Part shown: positions 1-10,344 of the stretch, piece after piece
Layout: every line of letters begins with the position of its first letter
Numbering within the stretch: position 1 is the first letter of the stretch
Source: Ilyomonas limi
Lineage (GTDB): Bacteria > Bacteroidota > Bacteroidia > Chitinophagales > Chitinophagaceae
Direction of reading: 5' to 3'
DNA: 64,000 nt
NCBI RefSeq assembly: GCF_005233845.1
Contig: NZ_SZQL01000021.1
Coordinates: 1-64,000, forward strand
The notes under the pieces: model-generated
Database searches by the model: none
Told to the model about the DNA's origin: nothing
The model's input: only the letters and a program-made list of their open reading frames with translations
Made by a program: the position numbers and the translations under genes

Positions 1-147
1 TGTTTTGTTTTCATAGTTTCAACATGTTAGTTTACAACAATTTACTTCATTGCAGCGGGTGCATCAAGTACCACGACTGCTCACCTGTAGCGGAACCTCC
101 TTTTACATATAGACTTGCTGCCATAGCGGCCCGATAAATTTGTGCTG

Positions 148-835
148 AACATTTGTAATTCTGTTAAACTCTATATCTTTATCCAAACTAACGAATCTTT
201 ATTTCCGTTGCGGCTGATTACAGGAAATTAAGTCTGTTTTAATAATAACAATTATGATGAACAAAGAAAGAGTATATGCGCTCGTTTTTGCAAGTGTCTA
301 TCCGTTGTATATAAAAAAAGCAATGGCAAAGGGACGCACAAAGGAAGAGGTAGATGCCATTATTTTTTGGCTGACAGGATATGATAATCAAACATTACAA
401 CAACAAATCGAAAGGAAGAGTGATTTTGAAACCTTTTTTGCACAAGCACCACAAATAAATCCAAATGTTTCAAAAATTACAGGTGTTATTTGCGGCTATC
501 GTGTAGAAGAAATTGAAGATAAACTCATGCAAAAGATTCGTTATTTAGATAAACTGATTGATGAATTGGCAAAAGGGAAGGCAATGGAGAAAATTTTAAG
601 AAAGTAGAGAGAATGGGCTGCAGGCAACATCCGTTTGGCAATAGGATAGTTGAACGAAAGTACAATCAACAACTTATAGCGTGCGTTTGGTATAGCCTCC
701 TTTTAAGTTTATTCTTTGATAAACATTTTTCAAGGAATCGTTAAGCGCATTATTTGATTTATTAAGTGATTTATCAACATATTCAAGTGTACTGAAGTTA
801 TTAAATTTCAAATACCCAACATTTGTAATTCTGTT
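148..835. repeat. 18-bp direct repeat flanking the DUF2200 gene
   Basis: The same 18 bases (AACATTTGTAATTCTGTT) occur at 148-165 and 818-835, either side of the DUF2200 gene, each followed a few tens of bases later by CTTTATCCA. Read on the minus strand both copies could encode a similar short peptide stretch, so this may be two decayed copies of one gene rather than a mobile-element duplication. Confidence 0.45.
254..607 (+). CDS. DUF2200 family protein
   Basis: The 117-residue product matches the whole-length pattern I know for DUF2200: an opening [14 protein letters not shown], a middle [19 protein letters not shown], then [15 protein letters not shown] and a C-terminal [19 protein letters not shown]. 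The family is small, cytoplasmic and of unknown function, so no reaction can be given. There is no signal peptide or membrane segment. The ATG at 254 is followed at once by a second ATG at 257, and either could be used. It stands alone: the next gene on the same strand begins almost 900 bp downstream. Confidence 0.9.
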   Translation: MMNKERVYALVFASVYPLYIKKAMAKGRTKEEVDAIIFWLTGYDNQTLQQQIERKSDFETFFAQAPQINPNVSKITGVICGYRVEEIEDKLMQKIRYLDKLIDELAKGKAMEKILRK

Positions 836-868
836 TTCCGCGTCTTCGAAAATGCTGCTGATAATTCT
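674..868 (-). pseudogene. possible decayed gene 3' fragment
   Basis: On the minus strand a 64-codon open stretch without a good start ends in TAA at 674. It reads like real protein (for example STLEYVDKSLNKSNNAL and VYQRINLKGGYTKRTL), with a neighbouring frame upstream that also reads LDKELSAAFSKTRKTELQ. This suggests a frameshifted remnant. I do not recognise the family. The rest of the 608-1492 gap shows no further gene that I can support. Confidence 0.25.
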
Positions 869-1492
869 TTATCCAATCTCTCTTTCTTCCTTTATAAAGG
901 CAACGCTTACCTGGTTTGGCCATGTTGTGGAAAATAACAAATTATAGCAATACCGTTTTATTTATTAGACTAATTTGTACATATGAAGTAGTGTACTCCT
1001 GTTTTGACAATAAAATTTCAGTAATCATTTAAAAAGAACTATCTTAGAATTGCTTTATTAGTCTGTCTAAACCTGGAAATAGAAGCTCTATAAATACCTT
1101 TGGTGTAGATCTGTTAATCAGGTAATTTCCTGAACATGGCTATTTTCTAACGTATGGACTTGCCACTATCAGAGCTTTGCTTCCCTTTCTCCATTGACCA
1201 TTACGCACGGATATTATTACTACAGCAGAGCCCTACCAACAATAACAAGCGCATTGGTTTAATCTCTTAAGTCAAGTCTATGAAAAAAGTAACGGTTTGC
1301 TTTCATTGATATCCTTTTTCTCCTGCAGAGGTATGGATCCGGCAATTTTCAAAGAATGGATGTGATAATTATTTATTACGGTCAGAATAAAATAGACAGT
1401 GTTCTGTCAGAATAGCTATTTCTACAAAAACAGCCACCAAACTGCTAACGGCTTTAAGTAAACCCTATCACAAACAATTAAACTCTATTCCT

Positions 1493-4400
1493 ATGAAAAA
1501 GTTATGTTTATCCCTGCTTTTTTATGTTTGTATCTTCAAGATTAGCGGTCAACCAGGCAGCCTTGACTCCTCTTTTGGTAATAATGGTATTCAAACGACT
1601 TCTTTTTTTCACAACCTCAACATTTATGATGAAGAAGGGCGTGTAGTACTGACAAGTGCTAACGGAGATTTCTTTGCTGTAATAGGACTTAGTGCTTACA
1701 CGGCAATTGCCAAATATTTACCTAATGGAAGGCTGGATTCTTCCTATGGCAATGCAGGCTACTCCAAAGCTGTGATACTGAGTAATCCCAGTGCTGTTCT
1801 CCGGGGAGATAAGGTCATACTGGCTGGATATACAATTGGTCTTGAAACATACACCAGAGACTTTACCCTTGTCCGCTATACCGCTGATGGAATATTGGAT
1901 TCATCCTTTGGAGTGGATGGAAGAGTTATAACTGATTTTAATAACTCTGAGGATGAGGCAACTTCCATAGCGCTGCAGGGAGACAGGATTATTGTAGGGG
2001 GATATACTACCAGTGATTTTGAATTCGGTGACTTCGACTTTGCCCTTGCCCGTTATACTGCCAATGGAATACTGGACTCTTCCTTTGGAGCGAATGGAAT
2101 ACTAACCACTGATTTTAATAACTCTAACGATGAAGCAAGATCAATAGCAATTCAGGGGAACAAAATCATAGCTGCCGGATCAAATAATGGAGATTTTGCG
2201 CTTGCCCGTTATACTGCCAATGGCGTTTTAGATTCTGCCTTTGGCGTGAATGGAATAATAACTGCTGATTTTAATAACTCTGAGGATGAGGCGAATGCAA
2301 TAGCGGTGCAGGGAAACAGGATTATAGTGGCCGGATATACTTATAATCCTAATAGTAGTAATGACTTTGCCCTTGCCCGCTACACGGCTGATGGTGTTTT
2401 AGATGCTTCCTTTGGAGAAAATGGAAAAGCAACAACAGACTTTAATAACTCTTCAGATGATCATGCCAAGGCCGTAGTGCTGCAGGGAGATAAGATTATA
2501 GTAACTGGATATACTGGTGATCCTGGTACAAACACCAGTACCTTTGCCCTTATCCGATATATGGATGATGGTGCATTAGATCTTTCCTTTGGAAAGAAAG
2601 GAAAAGTAACAACTAATTTCAATAATCAGGATTATGCAAATGCAATAGCGCTACAGGGAGATAAGATTATAGTAGGCGGATCTACTACTAACCTTAAACC
2701 CTATTTTACTGACCTTGCACTTGCCCGTTATACGGCGAATGGTGCTTTAGATGCTTCCTTCGGACAGGATGGAAAACTTACAGATTATATTCCTTTAGGC
2801 CAAACTTATTTCACAAGTACCGCTATTCAGGGGAGTAAAATTGTAGCAGCTGGATATGCGTTCATTAACAACGATAAAACTGATTTTGTGCTTGCCCGCT
2901 ACACGGCGGATGGTGTTTTAGATGCTTCTTTTGGAGAGAATGGGAAAGTGATAACAGACTTTAGTGGTTATGCTTTTGCAACTTCAGTAGCTGTTCAGGG
3001 AAACAAAATCATAGTGGGTGGATATGCTTTTAACCCTGTCAATCGTAACGAAGATTTTGCGCTTGCCCGATATACTGATGATGGTACATTAGATTCCTCC
3101 TTTGGTGTGAATGGAATAATAACCACTGATTTTAATAACTCTGGGGATGTTGCAAATGCAATAGTGCTGCAGGGAGATAAGATTATTTTGGCAGGAAATA
3201 TTACTAACCCTGATTACACTAACGACTTTGCAATTGCCCGCTACACGGCCGATGGTGTTTTGGATTTTACTTTTGGAGAGCATGGCAAAGTAACTACTGA
3301 TTTTCATAACCACTCTTATGATATTGCAAATTCAATAACCCTCCAGGGAGACAAAATCTTAGTAGGTGGCACTACTTATTACTATGATGAAAGTACCAAT
3401 TTTTTTGCCCTTGCCCGCTATACGGCAAATGGGGTTTTAGATGCTTCCTTTGGCGTGAATGGAAAGGTAACAACTAATTTTAATAACTCTTATGGAGGTG
3501 TAAATTCAATAGCTACTCAGGGAAATAAGATTATTATAGGTGGATTCAGCGGCGATGACTTTGCCCTTGCCCGCTATACGGCGGATGGTACCCTGGACTC
3601 TTCTTTTGGAGGGAAAGGAATCGTAACAACTGATTTTAATAACGCTCAGGATTTAGCTTATTCGATGGTTGTTGAGGGAGATAAGATCATACTCGCCGGA
3701 TTCAGTAACAATAACTTTGCGCTTGCCCGCTACAAAACAGATGGTGTTCTGGATGCCTCCTTTGGAGAAAATGGGAAAGTAGTAACCCCCTTAGGAGGCT
3801 CCGCTTTTATACAAGCGTTTGCCGTGCACCAAAACAGGTTATATGCAGTGGGAAGATTTACCTTCCAGGTAAATGATATCTATGGCATAGTAGCTGCTTA
3901 CCAACTGGAAGTTCCAGAACCTACCATCAGCATTGCTGATGTGGCGGTACAGGAATCTAAAAGGCTGGCCATTGTAACAGTTCGTCTGTCTGCACTTGTT
4001 AACCAGATTGTACGGGTACATTATACTACCCGGGATAAAACGGCTGCACATTCTGAGGATTACCTCTCTGTTAATGGTCCGCTATTGTTTATTCCTCACT
4101 TCAATACTACAGCTAAGGTCATCATCCCCATTGTAGATGATAATAAAGAGGAAGGTGATGAGCAGTTTGAAATCGTATTAACGAAACCTTGGAATGCAAC
4201 TATACAAGACAGTATAGGCGTAGTCACTATCATTGACGATGACAATGCACTCGTAACAAAGCAAAATACTTCCCTTTACATCAATGTTAGTCCTAATCCT
4301 GCTAAAAACGCCTTCACTATTCAGCTACAAAGTAGTAATCTCAAGCAGTCAGTCAGTATATTAGTCTATGATGTGAGTGGCAGACTAATAGAAGAAAAAA

Positions 4401-4522
4401 CCAACATCAGGATAGGACAAAGCTTTCGCTTGGGAGAGCAGTATAAAGCAGGCACCTACATCATGGAAGCTGTACAAGGCAATCAAAGAACACAGACCAA
4501 AGTAATTAAAACCTATCAGTAA
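1493..4522 (+). CDS. delta-60 repeat/Calx-beta protein with T9SS sorting tail (copy 1)
   Basis: This is a 1009-residue secreted protein. A signal peptide covers about residues 1-19 (hydrophobic LSLLFYVCIF, cut near SGQ). Residues 20 to about 800 are roughly 50-60-residue repeats built on LDSSFG..G...TDF and ALARYTADG, the delta-60 repeat, which probably forms a beta-propeller-like surface structure. A Calx-beta domain follows at about 808-920 (PTISIADV, then DDDN). The last 80 residues (from about 928, with SPNPAKN and GTYIMEAVQG) are a type A C-terminal domain for type IX secretion. It is likely exported and anchored on the cell surface; ligand and role are unknown. It is tandem with a paralogue 57 bp downstream. 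Confidence 0.9.
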   Translation: MKKLCLSLLFYVCIFKISGQPGSLDSSFGNNGIQTTSFFHNLNIYDEEGRVVLTSANGDFFAVIGLSAYTAIAKYLPNGRLDSSYGNAGYSKAVILSNPSAVLRGDKVILAGYTIGLETYTRDFTLVRYTADGILDSSFGVDGRVITDFNNSEDEATSIALQGDRIIVGGYTTSDFEFGDFDFALARYTANGILDSSFGANGILTTDFNNSNDEARSIAIQGNKIIAAGSNNGDFALARYTANGVLDSAFGVNGIITADFNNSEDEANAIAVQGNRIIVAGYTYNPNSSNDFALARYTADGVLDASFGENGKATTDFNNSSDDHAKAVVLQGDKIIVTGYTGDPGTNTSTFALIRYMDDGALDLSFGKKGKVTTNFNNQDYANAIALQGDKIIVGGSTTNLKPYFTDLALARYTANGALDASFGQDGKLTDYIPLGQTYFTSTAIQGSKIVAAGYAFINNDKTDFVLARYTADGVLDASFGENGKVITDFSGYAFATSVAVQGNKIIVGGYAFNPVNRNEDFALARYTDDGTLDSSFGVNGIITTDFNNSGDVANAIVLQGDKIILAGNITNPDYTNDFAIARYTADGVLDFTFGEHGKVTTDFHNHSYDIANSITLQGDKILVGGTTYYYDESTNFFALARYTANGVLDASFGVNGKVTTNFNNSYGGVNSIATQGNKIIIGGFSGDDFALARYTADGTLDSSFGGKGIVTTDFNNAQDLAYSMVVEGDKIILAGFSNNNFALARYKTDGVLDASFGENGKVVTPLGGSAFIQAFAVHQNRLYAVGRFTFQVNDIYGIVAAYQLEVPEPTISIADVAVQESKRLAIVTVRLSALVNQIVRVHYTTRDKTAAHSEDYLSVNGPLLFIPHFNTTAKVIIPIVDDNKEEGDEQFEIVLTKPWNATIQDSIGVVTIIDDDNALVTKQNTSLYINVSPNPAKNAFTIQLQSSNLKQSVSILVYDVSGRLIEEKTNIRIGQSFRLGEQYKAGTYIMEAVQGNQRTQTKVIKTYQ

Positions 4523-4579
4523 GCCAGTCGCCAAACAGCTATTAATAACTCCTATCATAAACAGTTAAATCTTCCTCTT

Positions 4580-7500
4580 ATGAACAAGGTATGTTTACTG
4601 CTGCTTTTTTACTTTTATATGCTCAGGGCCGTTGGTCAGGCAGGCACTCTTGACTCTTCTTTCGGGAATAATGGCATACAAGCTGAGGCTGTTTTTACCA
4701 ACCTCAACCTTTTAAATGAGCAAGGGCGTGAGGTGTTAACGAGTACTAATGGAGACATTTTTCTTGTGATACAGGTGGAGATACAGAATGATAAGTTTAC
4801 AAGAATTGTTAAGTACCTACCTGATGGAAGACCAGATCCTTCCTATGGTAATGCAGGCTATTCCAACGCTGTGAACCTGAATGTTACCAGCGCTGCTATG
4901 CTGGGAGGAAAGATCGAAGTGGCTGGATACGTTTATAATCTTAATTCTGGTAATTTCGATTATGATATTGCCCTTGCCCGCTTTACTGCCAATGGTAAGT
5001 TGGATTCTGCTTTTGGAGAGAATGGTAGAGTAACAACAGATTTTAATGGTTACGCTGATGTTGCAAATTCTGTAACGCTACAGGCAGACAAAATCATAGT
5101 GGCCGGATCCAGTAATAACGACTTTGCGCTTGCCCGCTATACAACGGATGGCATTTTAGATTCCACCTTTGGAGTGAATGGTAAAGTAACAACTGATTTT
5201 TATTCTTATGAAGATTATGCGAATGCAATAGCACTGCAGGGAAACAAGATCATAGTGGCTGGATATAGTCGTAATACCATTGATTTCTCTTTTGACTTTG
5301 CACTTGCCCGGTACACCGCCGATGGTATGGCGGACTCTTCGTTTAGAGAGAATGGTAGAGTAACAGCTAACTTTAAAGAAAATGCTTCTGAGTATGCAAA
5401 TGCAATAATGCTGCAGGGAGATAAGATTGTAGTGGCCGGAAATACTGATAATGCAAGTGCAAACGATAATGACTTTGCACTTGCCCGTTATACTGCCGAT
5501 GGTATTTTAGATTCCGTTTTTGGAGAAAATGGAATGGTAACAACTGATTTTAATAGCCTGGATGATGTTGCCTATTCAATAGCTCTTCAGGAAAATAAGG
5601 TTGTAGTGGGAGGCGCTAATGGTAATTTTATTCTTGCACGCTATACCATTGATGGCATGTTGGATGCTTCCTTCGGAAAGAATGGAAAAGTAACAACCGG
5701 TTTTAATAGCCCTTTTGATGGGGCTAATTCAATTGCCCTTCAGGGTAATAAGATCATAGCGGGTGGATTTACTACTAGTAGTAATTATGACTTTGCCCTT
5801 GCCCGTTATGCTGTTGATGGTGTTTTGGATGCTTCTTTTGGAGAGAATGGGAAGCTTACAGGGTATATTGCTTCAACCAAAACTTATTTCACGGCTACTG
5901 CTATTCAGGCAAGCAAAATTGTAGCAGCCGGGTACGCAATCAACGCTTATAATAACACTGATTTTGTACTTGCCCGCTATACCCTTGATGGAACTTTAGA
6001 CTCTTCTTTTGGAGAGAACGGAAGCATAACAACTGATTTTGATAGCTCAGATGAAGAGGCATATTCATTAGTTTTTCAGGAAGATAAGATTATAGTGGTT
6101 GGATATAATTATAATGCTAATGCAGGTGATTTTAACTTTGCCCTTGTACGCTATACCAAAGATGGTAAGTTGGATTCTGCCTTTGGAGTGAATGGAAAAG
6201 TAACAACTGATTTTTCTTATGGTGATTTTGCAAACTCAGTAGCGCTGCAGGGAGACAAGATCATAGTAGCTGGATATACTTATAATTCCAGTGCAGATGC
6301 TTCTGAATTTACTGTTGCCCGCTATAATACTGATGGTGCTTTGGATTCCACCTTTGGACAGAATGGAAAAGTAACAGCTGATTTCATTAATATCTCACGT
6401 GCTATAAGAAACTCAGTAGTGCTGCAAGGCGACAAGATTATAGTGGCTGGATATACTTTTAATCCCAAAACATACGATAATAACAACGACTTTGCCCTTA
6501 TTCGCTATACTGCTGATGGCACTCCGGATTCTTCGTTCGGAGAGAATGGTAGAGTAATAACCGATTTTAATAGCTTATACGATGATGATTTTGCAAATTC
6601 AATAACGCTGCAGAGAGACAAGATCATAGTGGCAGGATATACTGTCATTTATGAAGATGAAGGCTATACCACTTCTACTATTGACTTTGCTCTTGCCCGC
6701 TATACAGCTAATGGGGTTTTAGATACTTCCTTTGGTGTGAATGGAAGGGTAACAACAGATTTCGACAATACTAAGGATGGTGCAAATTCAGTAGCGCTGC
6801 AGGGAGACAAGATCATATCGGGTGGATATACTTTTAATCCTAATGCAAATACTAACGACTTTGCCCTTGTTCGCTATACGGCTGATGGTGCTTTGGATTC
6901 CTCCTTTGGCGTGAACGGAAAAATAATAACGCCCTTAGGAGGCTCCGCTTCTGTACAAGCAATTGCCGTGCACCAAAACAGGTTATATGCAGCAGGAAGT
7001 CTTACCCTGCTTACAGGTGAGACCTATGGCGTAATAGCTGCTTACCAACTGGAAGCTCCAGAACCTACCATCAGCATTGCCGATGTAGTAGTATCGGAAT
7101 CTAAAAAGCTGGCTGTTGTAACAGTTCGTCTGTCTGCACCTGTTAACCATATTGTACGGGTACATTTTACCACCCGGGATAAAACGGCTACAGGTAATCA
7201 GGATTATATTTCCGTTAATGGTCCTTTATTCTTTATTCCCGGTCTTAACAGAACAGCTAAGGTATTTATCCCTCTTATTGATGACAACCAGCATGAAGGT
7301 AATGAAGAGTTCGAGATCGTCTTTACCAATGCTCTGCATGCCACCATTGAGGACAGCATAGGCATAGTCACTATTCTCGATAATGATAATATATTGATAA
7401 CCAAACAAAGCACTTCCCTTCACATCATTACAAGTTCAAACCCTTCAGCAGATGGATTTACCCTTCAGTTATTGGGTAACAATCTCAAGCAGCCCGTAAG

Positions 7501-7666
7501 TATATGGGTATATGATGTGAGCGGCAGATTAGTAGAAGAAAGAAAGAAATTATTTATAGGGCAAAGCCTCCGTTTAGGTAATCAATACAATCCTGGCACC
7601 TACATCATTGAAGCAGTACAGGGCAGCCAAAGGGCGCTCACTAAAGTAATTAAAACCGGAAAGTAA
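4580..7666 (+). CDS. delta-60 repeat/Calx-beta protein with T9SS sorting tail (copy 2)
   Basis: A 1028-residue paralogue of the preceding gene with the same order: signal peptide (to about residue 20), delta-60 repeats, a Calx-beta domain at about 827-937, and a T9SS type A tail from about 947 (ending GTYIIEAVQG). The leader just before its ATG closely resembles that of copy 1 (both contain CCTATCA.AAACA.TTAAA), so the duplication included the translation start region. Inside the repeats the two proteins have drifted in number and order of units, while the Calx-beta and tail regions stay close. Function is unknown; surface display is inferred from the tail. Confidence 0.9.
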   Translation: MNKVCLLLLFYFYMLRAVGQAGTLDSSFGNNGIQAEAVFTNLNLLNEQGREVLTSTNGDIFLVIQVEIQNDKFTRIVKYLPDGRPDPSYGNAGYSNAVNLNVTSAAMLGGKIEVAGYVYNLNSGNFDYDIALARFTANGKLDSAFGENGRVTTDFNGYADVANSVTLQADKIIVAGSSNNDFALARYTTDGILDSTFGVNGKVTTDFYSYEDYANAIALQGNKIIVAGYSRNTIDFSFDFALARYTADGMADSSFRENGRVTANFKENASEYANAIMLQGDKIVVAGNTDNASANDNDFALARYTADGILDSVFGENGMVTTDFNSLDDVAYSIALQENKVVVGGANGNFILARYTIDGMLDASFGKNGKVTTGFNSPFDGANSIALQGNKIIAGGFTTSSNYDFALARYAVDGVLDASFGENGKLTGYIASTKTYFTATAIQASKIVAAGYAINAYNNTDFVLARYTLDGTLDSSFGENGSITTDFDSSDEEAYSLVFQEDKIIVVGYNYNANAGDFNFALVRYTKDGKLDSAFGVNGKVTTDFSYGDFANSVALQGDKIIVAGYTYNSSADASEFTVARYNTDGALDSTFGQNGKVTADFINISRAIRNSVVLQGDKIIVAGYTFNPKTYDNNNDFALIRYTADGTPDSSFGENGRVITDFNSLYDDDFANSITLQRDKIIVAGYTVIYEDEGYTTSTIDFALARYTANGVLDTSFGVNGRVTTDFDNTKDGANSVALQGDKIISGGYTFNPNANTNDFALVRYTADGALDSSFGVNGKIITPLGGSASVQAIAVHQNRLYAAGSLTLLTGETYGVIAAYQLEAPEPTISIADVVVSESKKLAVVTVRLSAPVNHIVRVHFTTRDKTATGNQDYISVNGPLFFIPGLNRTAKVFIPLIDDNQHEGNEEFEIVFTNALHATIEDSIGIVTILDNDNILITKQSTSLHIITSSNPSADGFTLQLLGNNLKQPVSIWVYDVSGRLVEERKKLFIGQSLRLGNQYNPGTYIIEAVQGSQRALTKVIKTGK

Positions 7667-7893
7667 AAACTGTGGTAAAAGGCTATAAAATAGGTTATAA
7701 CAATACACGTTAATGCATTAACACAAACCGGTACAAACAAATAATTTCCCGGAGTTTACATCAGATGATTTGCAGCGATACCACAGCAATGAATGGTTTT
7801 TAATCATAAACGGTTTTATTGCTTAAGTTCAATGAGGAAACCAGAAAGTAATTAAGTTTTTTGTATAAAAGTTATATATGAAGTGAGTTTATT

Positions 7894-7998
7894 CTATTCA
7901 TACTTCCTGTAAGCATCAAACCTTGCAAGCCGGTCCTCACCTAATTTGTAATCGTCAGGACTTCTTCTCACAAAATGAATCAGATTAGTTGCAAGCAT
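7894..7998 (-). pseudogene. possible 3' remnant of an unknown gene
   Basis: In the 7667-8341 gap, a minus-strand frame reads a plausible protein end (HFVRRSPDDYKLGEDRLARF, then DAYRKYE and a stop). It is only 34 codons from the ATG, with a stop nine codons further upstream. I do not recognise it, and it may be chance. The rest of this 675-bp gap shows nothing I can support. Confidence 0.2.
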
Positions 7999-8341
7999 CT
8001 TACAAAAGTATGTTAGGAAAAGGTGTCAGATTATTTAAATTACAATTGAGTGTCAGGTCAGATGTTGTCTTGGTTATTACACCTAATTGCTGCGGAACAG
8101 GTGCATCCGTCCTTTTTCTTTATCGCATAGCTGTTCCCACAAGCCGGCTCTTGCATATGCCTGATGCATTTTTTGCCAGGGTGTACGCATTGGTTTAATC
8201 TTTGGCCGGGGTGATTTTATTTTCATTAATCAAAAACTCTGAATTCTTCTTTAATTATTCTATTCATCTGCCTTTACATCTACTTTGCTCAGCCATTGCA
8301 CGCAATCAGGTTATCAAAGAGTAAGATTTCCTATGATGCTC

Positions 8342-10159
8342 TTATTTTGCAAGCTTGTTACTTAATTCATTCAACATGGCTTTTCCTTTTGCAATATCAT
8401 CCTTCAGCTTGTTTTCATTAAAAGTTTTTTCGTTGTTGAATGTTTGCAGATGTTCATCGAATGCCTGCATCATTTTCTTTACTGCCTCATCATTTGATGT
8501 CCGCGCCAGTCTTCTGATAATTTTAATTTTTTCAAAATCAACAATACCTTCTCTTAATTTTTCAAAACGTATACAACTATTGCCACCGGGATAAACAAGA
8601 TAACAATCACCTGCTGCCCATGAGCCATACCGCGCATCGCGCATCGGATCTTCAGGCCACGCATCGTAAGCCCAGCGCAAGAAACCACTGTAGCCATGTG
8701 CAGCAGCATACCAGCTTTGCCACCTGCCTTCTATAGGTGGCGAAAACAAAAAGTTATTTGGCTTTGCAGGATTACAACATACATAATATGTTGTGGTTTG
8801 CCCTCTGGCAGCTCTTGCTTTTACTTCTTCGACCGATGCTTCATTACCGTACAGAAAGCAATAGTCAGTGAGTAAAGTATCCAATTCCTTATGCCAATTA
8901 CCGGCATACGTTAATTTCCAGTCTTTTGAATGTGCTTTGACCACTTTGATTGCTGATAGCGTTTGCTCCATAGCATTCTCATTGATGCCGATATATGTTT
9001 TGCTGAACCAGCCTTTCTTCTCCAGATGTGTTCGAAAATCAGTAAGAAAGGCATTCCAGTTGGTTTTAAAAGTGTCTGAGGTAGGCAGCCATCGCTCATA
9101 CGCATAATTGCCTGTGGCTTCATCCATATAACGGAACCTTTCACCCCAGGGAAGCGGTGTGTAAAGAGTAATAGCCTTATCAATACCCAGGCTCATGGCA
9201 AGCTCCACATACTGGTCAAAAATGTTGTAATCAAATTTCCATGAACCGTCTTTACGTTTTATCCATTCTATCATTCCACCCTCAATGGCGTATTCATTAT
9301 CGCCCCACGGAGAATGAACACCATAAGTTGTAATATATGTGCCGCCGGCATCGGCATACAATTGCATATGTTTCTTAAGCAAAGCCTTATGCTCATTTCC
9401 CCAGGGTTTTACGTGGTAATAGTTTGCAATTACCCAGGGATTCTGCCAGAGGTCCAGCCGGTAATCCCAGTCATGAGGTTTAGGTAATAATTGATTTTGC
9501 ACGTTAATAGTTACTTTCAGAGTTGCATGTTCACTTTTCGTATTTATTTCAACCGCTCCGGTATAGCTTCCCGGCTGCGCATTTGAAGGAATGTTTATAG
9601 AAAGCCAAACCGGCCTCGTTGTTCTGCCAGGTACATCAAATCTGTCAAAATCTTCAAATCTGTCCGGCATAAGAAAGCCATTTTTGTAAGGCGTCGGGCT
9701 GCAATCAGGTTCGTTAGAGCCATAAGGGAAATTGGCAAGTACGTAACACACTTTCTTCAACCAGATGTTGTCTTTGTTTATGACTTGTCCATTTGCATTT
9801 TTAAGATCACTTACCGTAAACCTGACCTGCTCTAGCGTATCCGGAGACCACACTACAATCTGGGTATTTAATCTTTCACCTTTCCAGCCTGTTGACTCCC
9901 ACGTAGTATTGTCATTTGTATGCGGAACTTCTTTTCTGAAATACAGTTCATCCTCCGAACCAAATGCTACATGCATTCCGCGCTTCTCCTTAATCCATGC
10001 GTTTGGATCAACCGCAACATCAATATCATATTCAGGAACATAATGTGCGGGTGCAATGGTTGGTAATAATGTAGAATCAATCTGCCCTTTAAAAGGCTGT
10101 GAAAAAGTGATGTAAGACAACAAAAAATTTATAATTAAGAAGGCAATTTTTTTTATCAT
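8342..10159 (-). CDS. DUF4091 / GH123-like glycoside hydrolase, secreted
   Basis: This is a 605-residue protein with a signal peptide at about 1-20 (IAFLIINFLLSYITFSQ). It has an N-terminal beta-rich region and a TIM-barrel-like DUF4091 region with many aromatic residues (WQSWYAAAHGYSGFLRWAYD). GH123 enzymes remove N-acetylgalactosamine from glycans using an adjacent Asp-Glu pair. Here the corresponding stretch reads YIGINENAMEQ, giving Asn393-Glu394 rather than Asp-Glu, so catalysis or substrate may differ. The C-terminus (EKLREGIVDFEKIKIIRRLA) is also typical of DUF4091. The gene diverges from the glycosidase at 10687, which suggests shared glycan use. Substrate is not predictable here. Confidence 0.82.
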   Translation of the reverse strand: MIKKIAFLIINFLLSYITFSQPFKGQIDSTLLPTIAPAHYVPEYDIDVAVDPNAWIKEKRGMHVAFGSEDELYFRKEVPHTNDNTTWESTGWKGERLNTQIVVWSPDTLEQVRFTVSDLKNANGQVINKDNIWLKKVCYVLANFPYGSNEPDCSPTPYKNGFLMPDRFEDFDRFDVPGRTTRPVWLSINIPSNAQPGSYTGAVEINTKSEHATLKVTINVQNQLLPKPHDWDYRLDLWQNPWVIANYYHVKPWGNEHKALLKKHMQLYADAGGTYITTYGVHSPWGDNEYAIEGGMIEWIKRKDGSWKFDYNIFDQYVELAMSLGIDKAITLYTPLPWGERFRYMDEATGNYAYERWLPTSDTFKTNWNAFLTDFRTHLEKKGWFSKTYIGINENAMEQTLSAIKVVKAHSKDWKLTYAGNWHKELDTLLTDYCFLYGNEASVEEVKARAARGQTTTYYVCCNPAKPNNFLFSPPIEGRWQSWYAAAHGYSGFLRWAYDAWPEDPMRDARYGSWAAGDCYLVYPGGNSCIRFEKLREGIVDFEKIKIIRRLARTSNDEAVKKMMQAFDEHLQTFNNEKTFNENKLKDDIAKGKAMLNELSNKLAK

Positions 10160-10344
10160 AAACCATTATTTAACGATAAATCGAAAATTATAGTTAGAGG
10201 CAATCTAAAAATAAGTAATTGAGACTAAAGAAAAAGGATACAAAATAAAAAAGGAGTTTGAATGGCAGGTAAAGAAGGTAAGTAAAACTTCAGGTAATAC
10301 AATCTTTATACATACTGTCAGGCGCCCGCCGGGAGGAGATAGGA

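Noticed and set aside
1550-7600. Regularly spaced DNA repeats that could be taken for a CRISPR or satellite array
   Set aside because: The periodicity comes from delta-60 protein repeats in two open reading frames; units differ in length and sequence and there are no spacers.
7989-8198. 69-codon plus-strand frame
   Set aside because: No ATG in a good place, Cys-rich, overlaps a better minus-strand remnant, and resembles no family.
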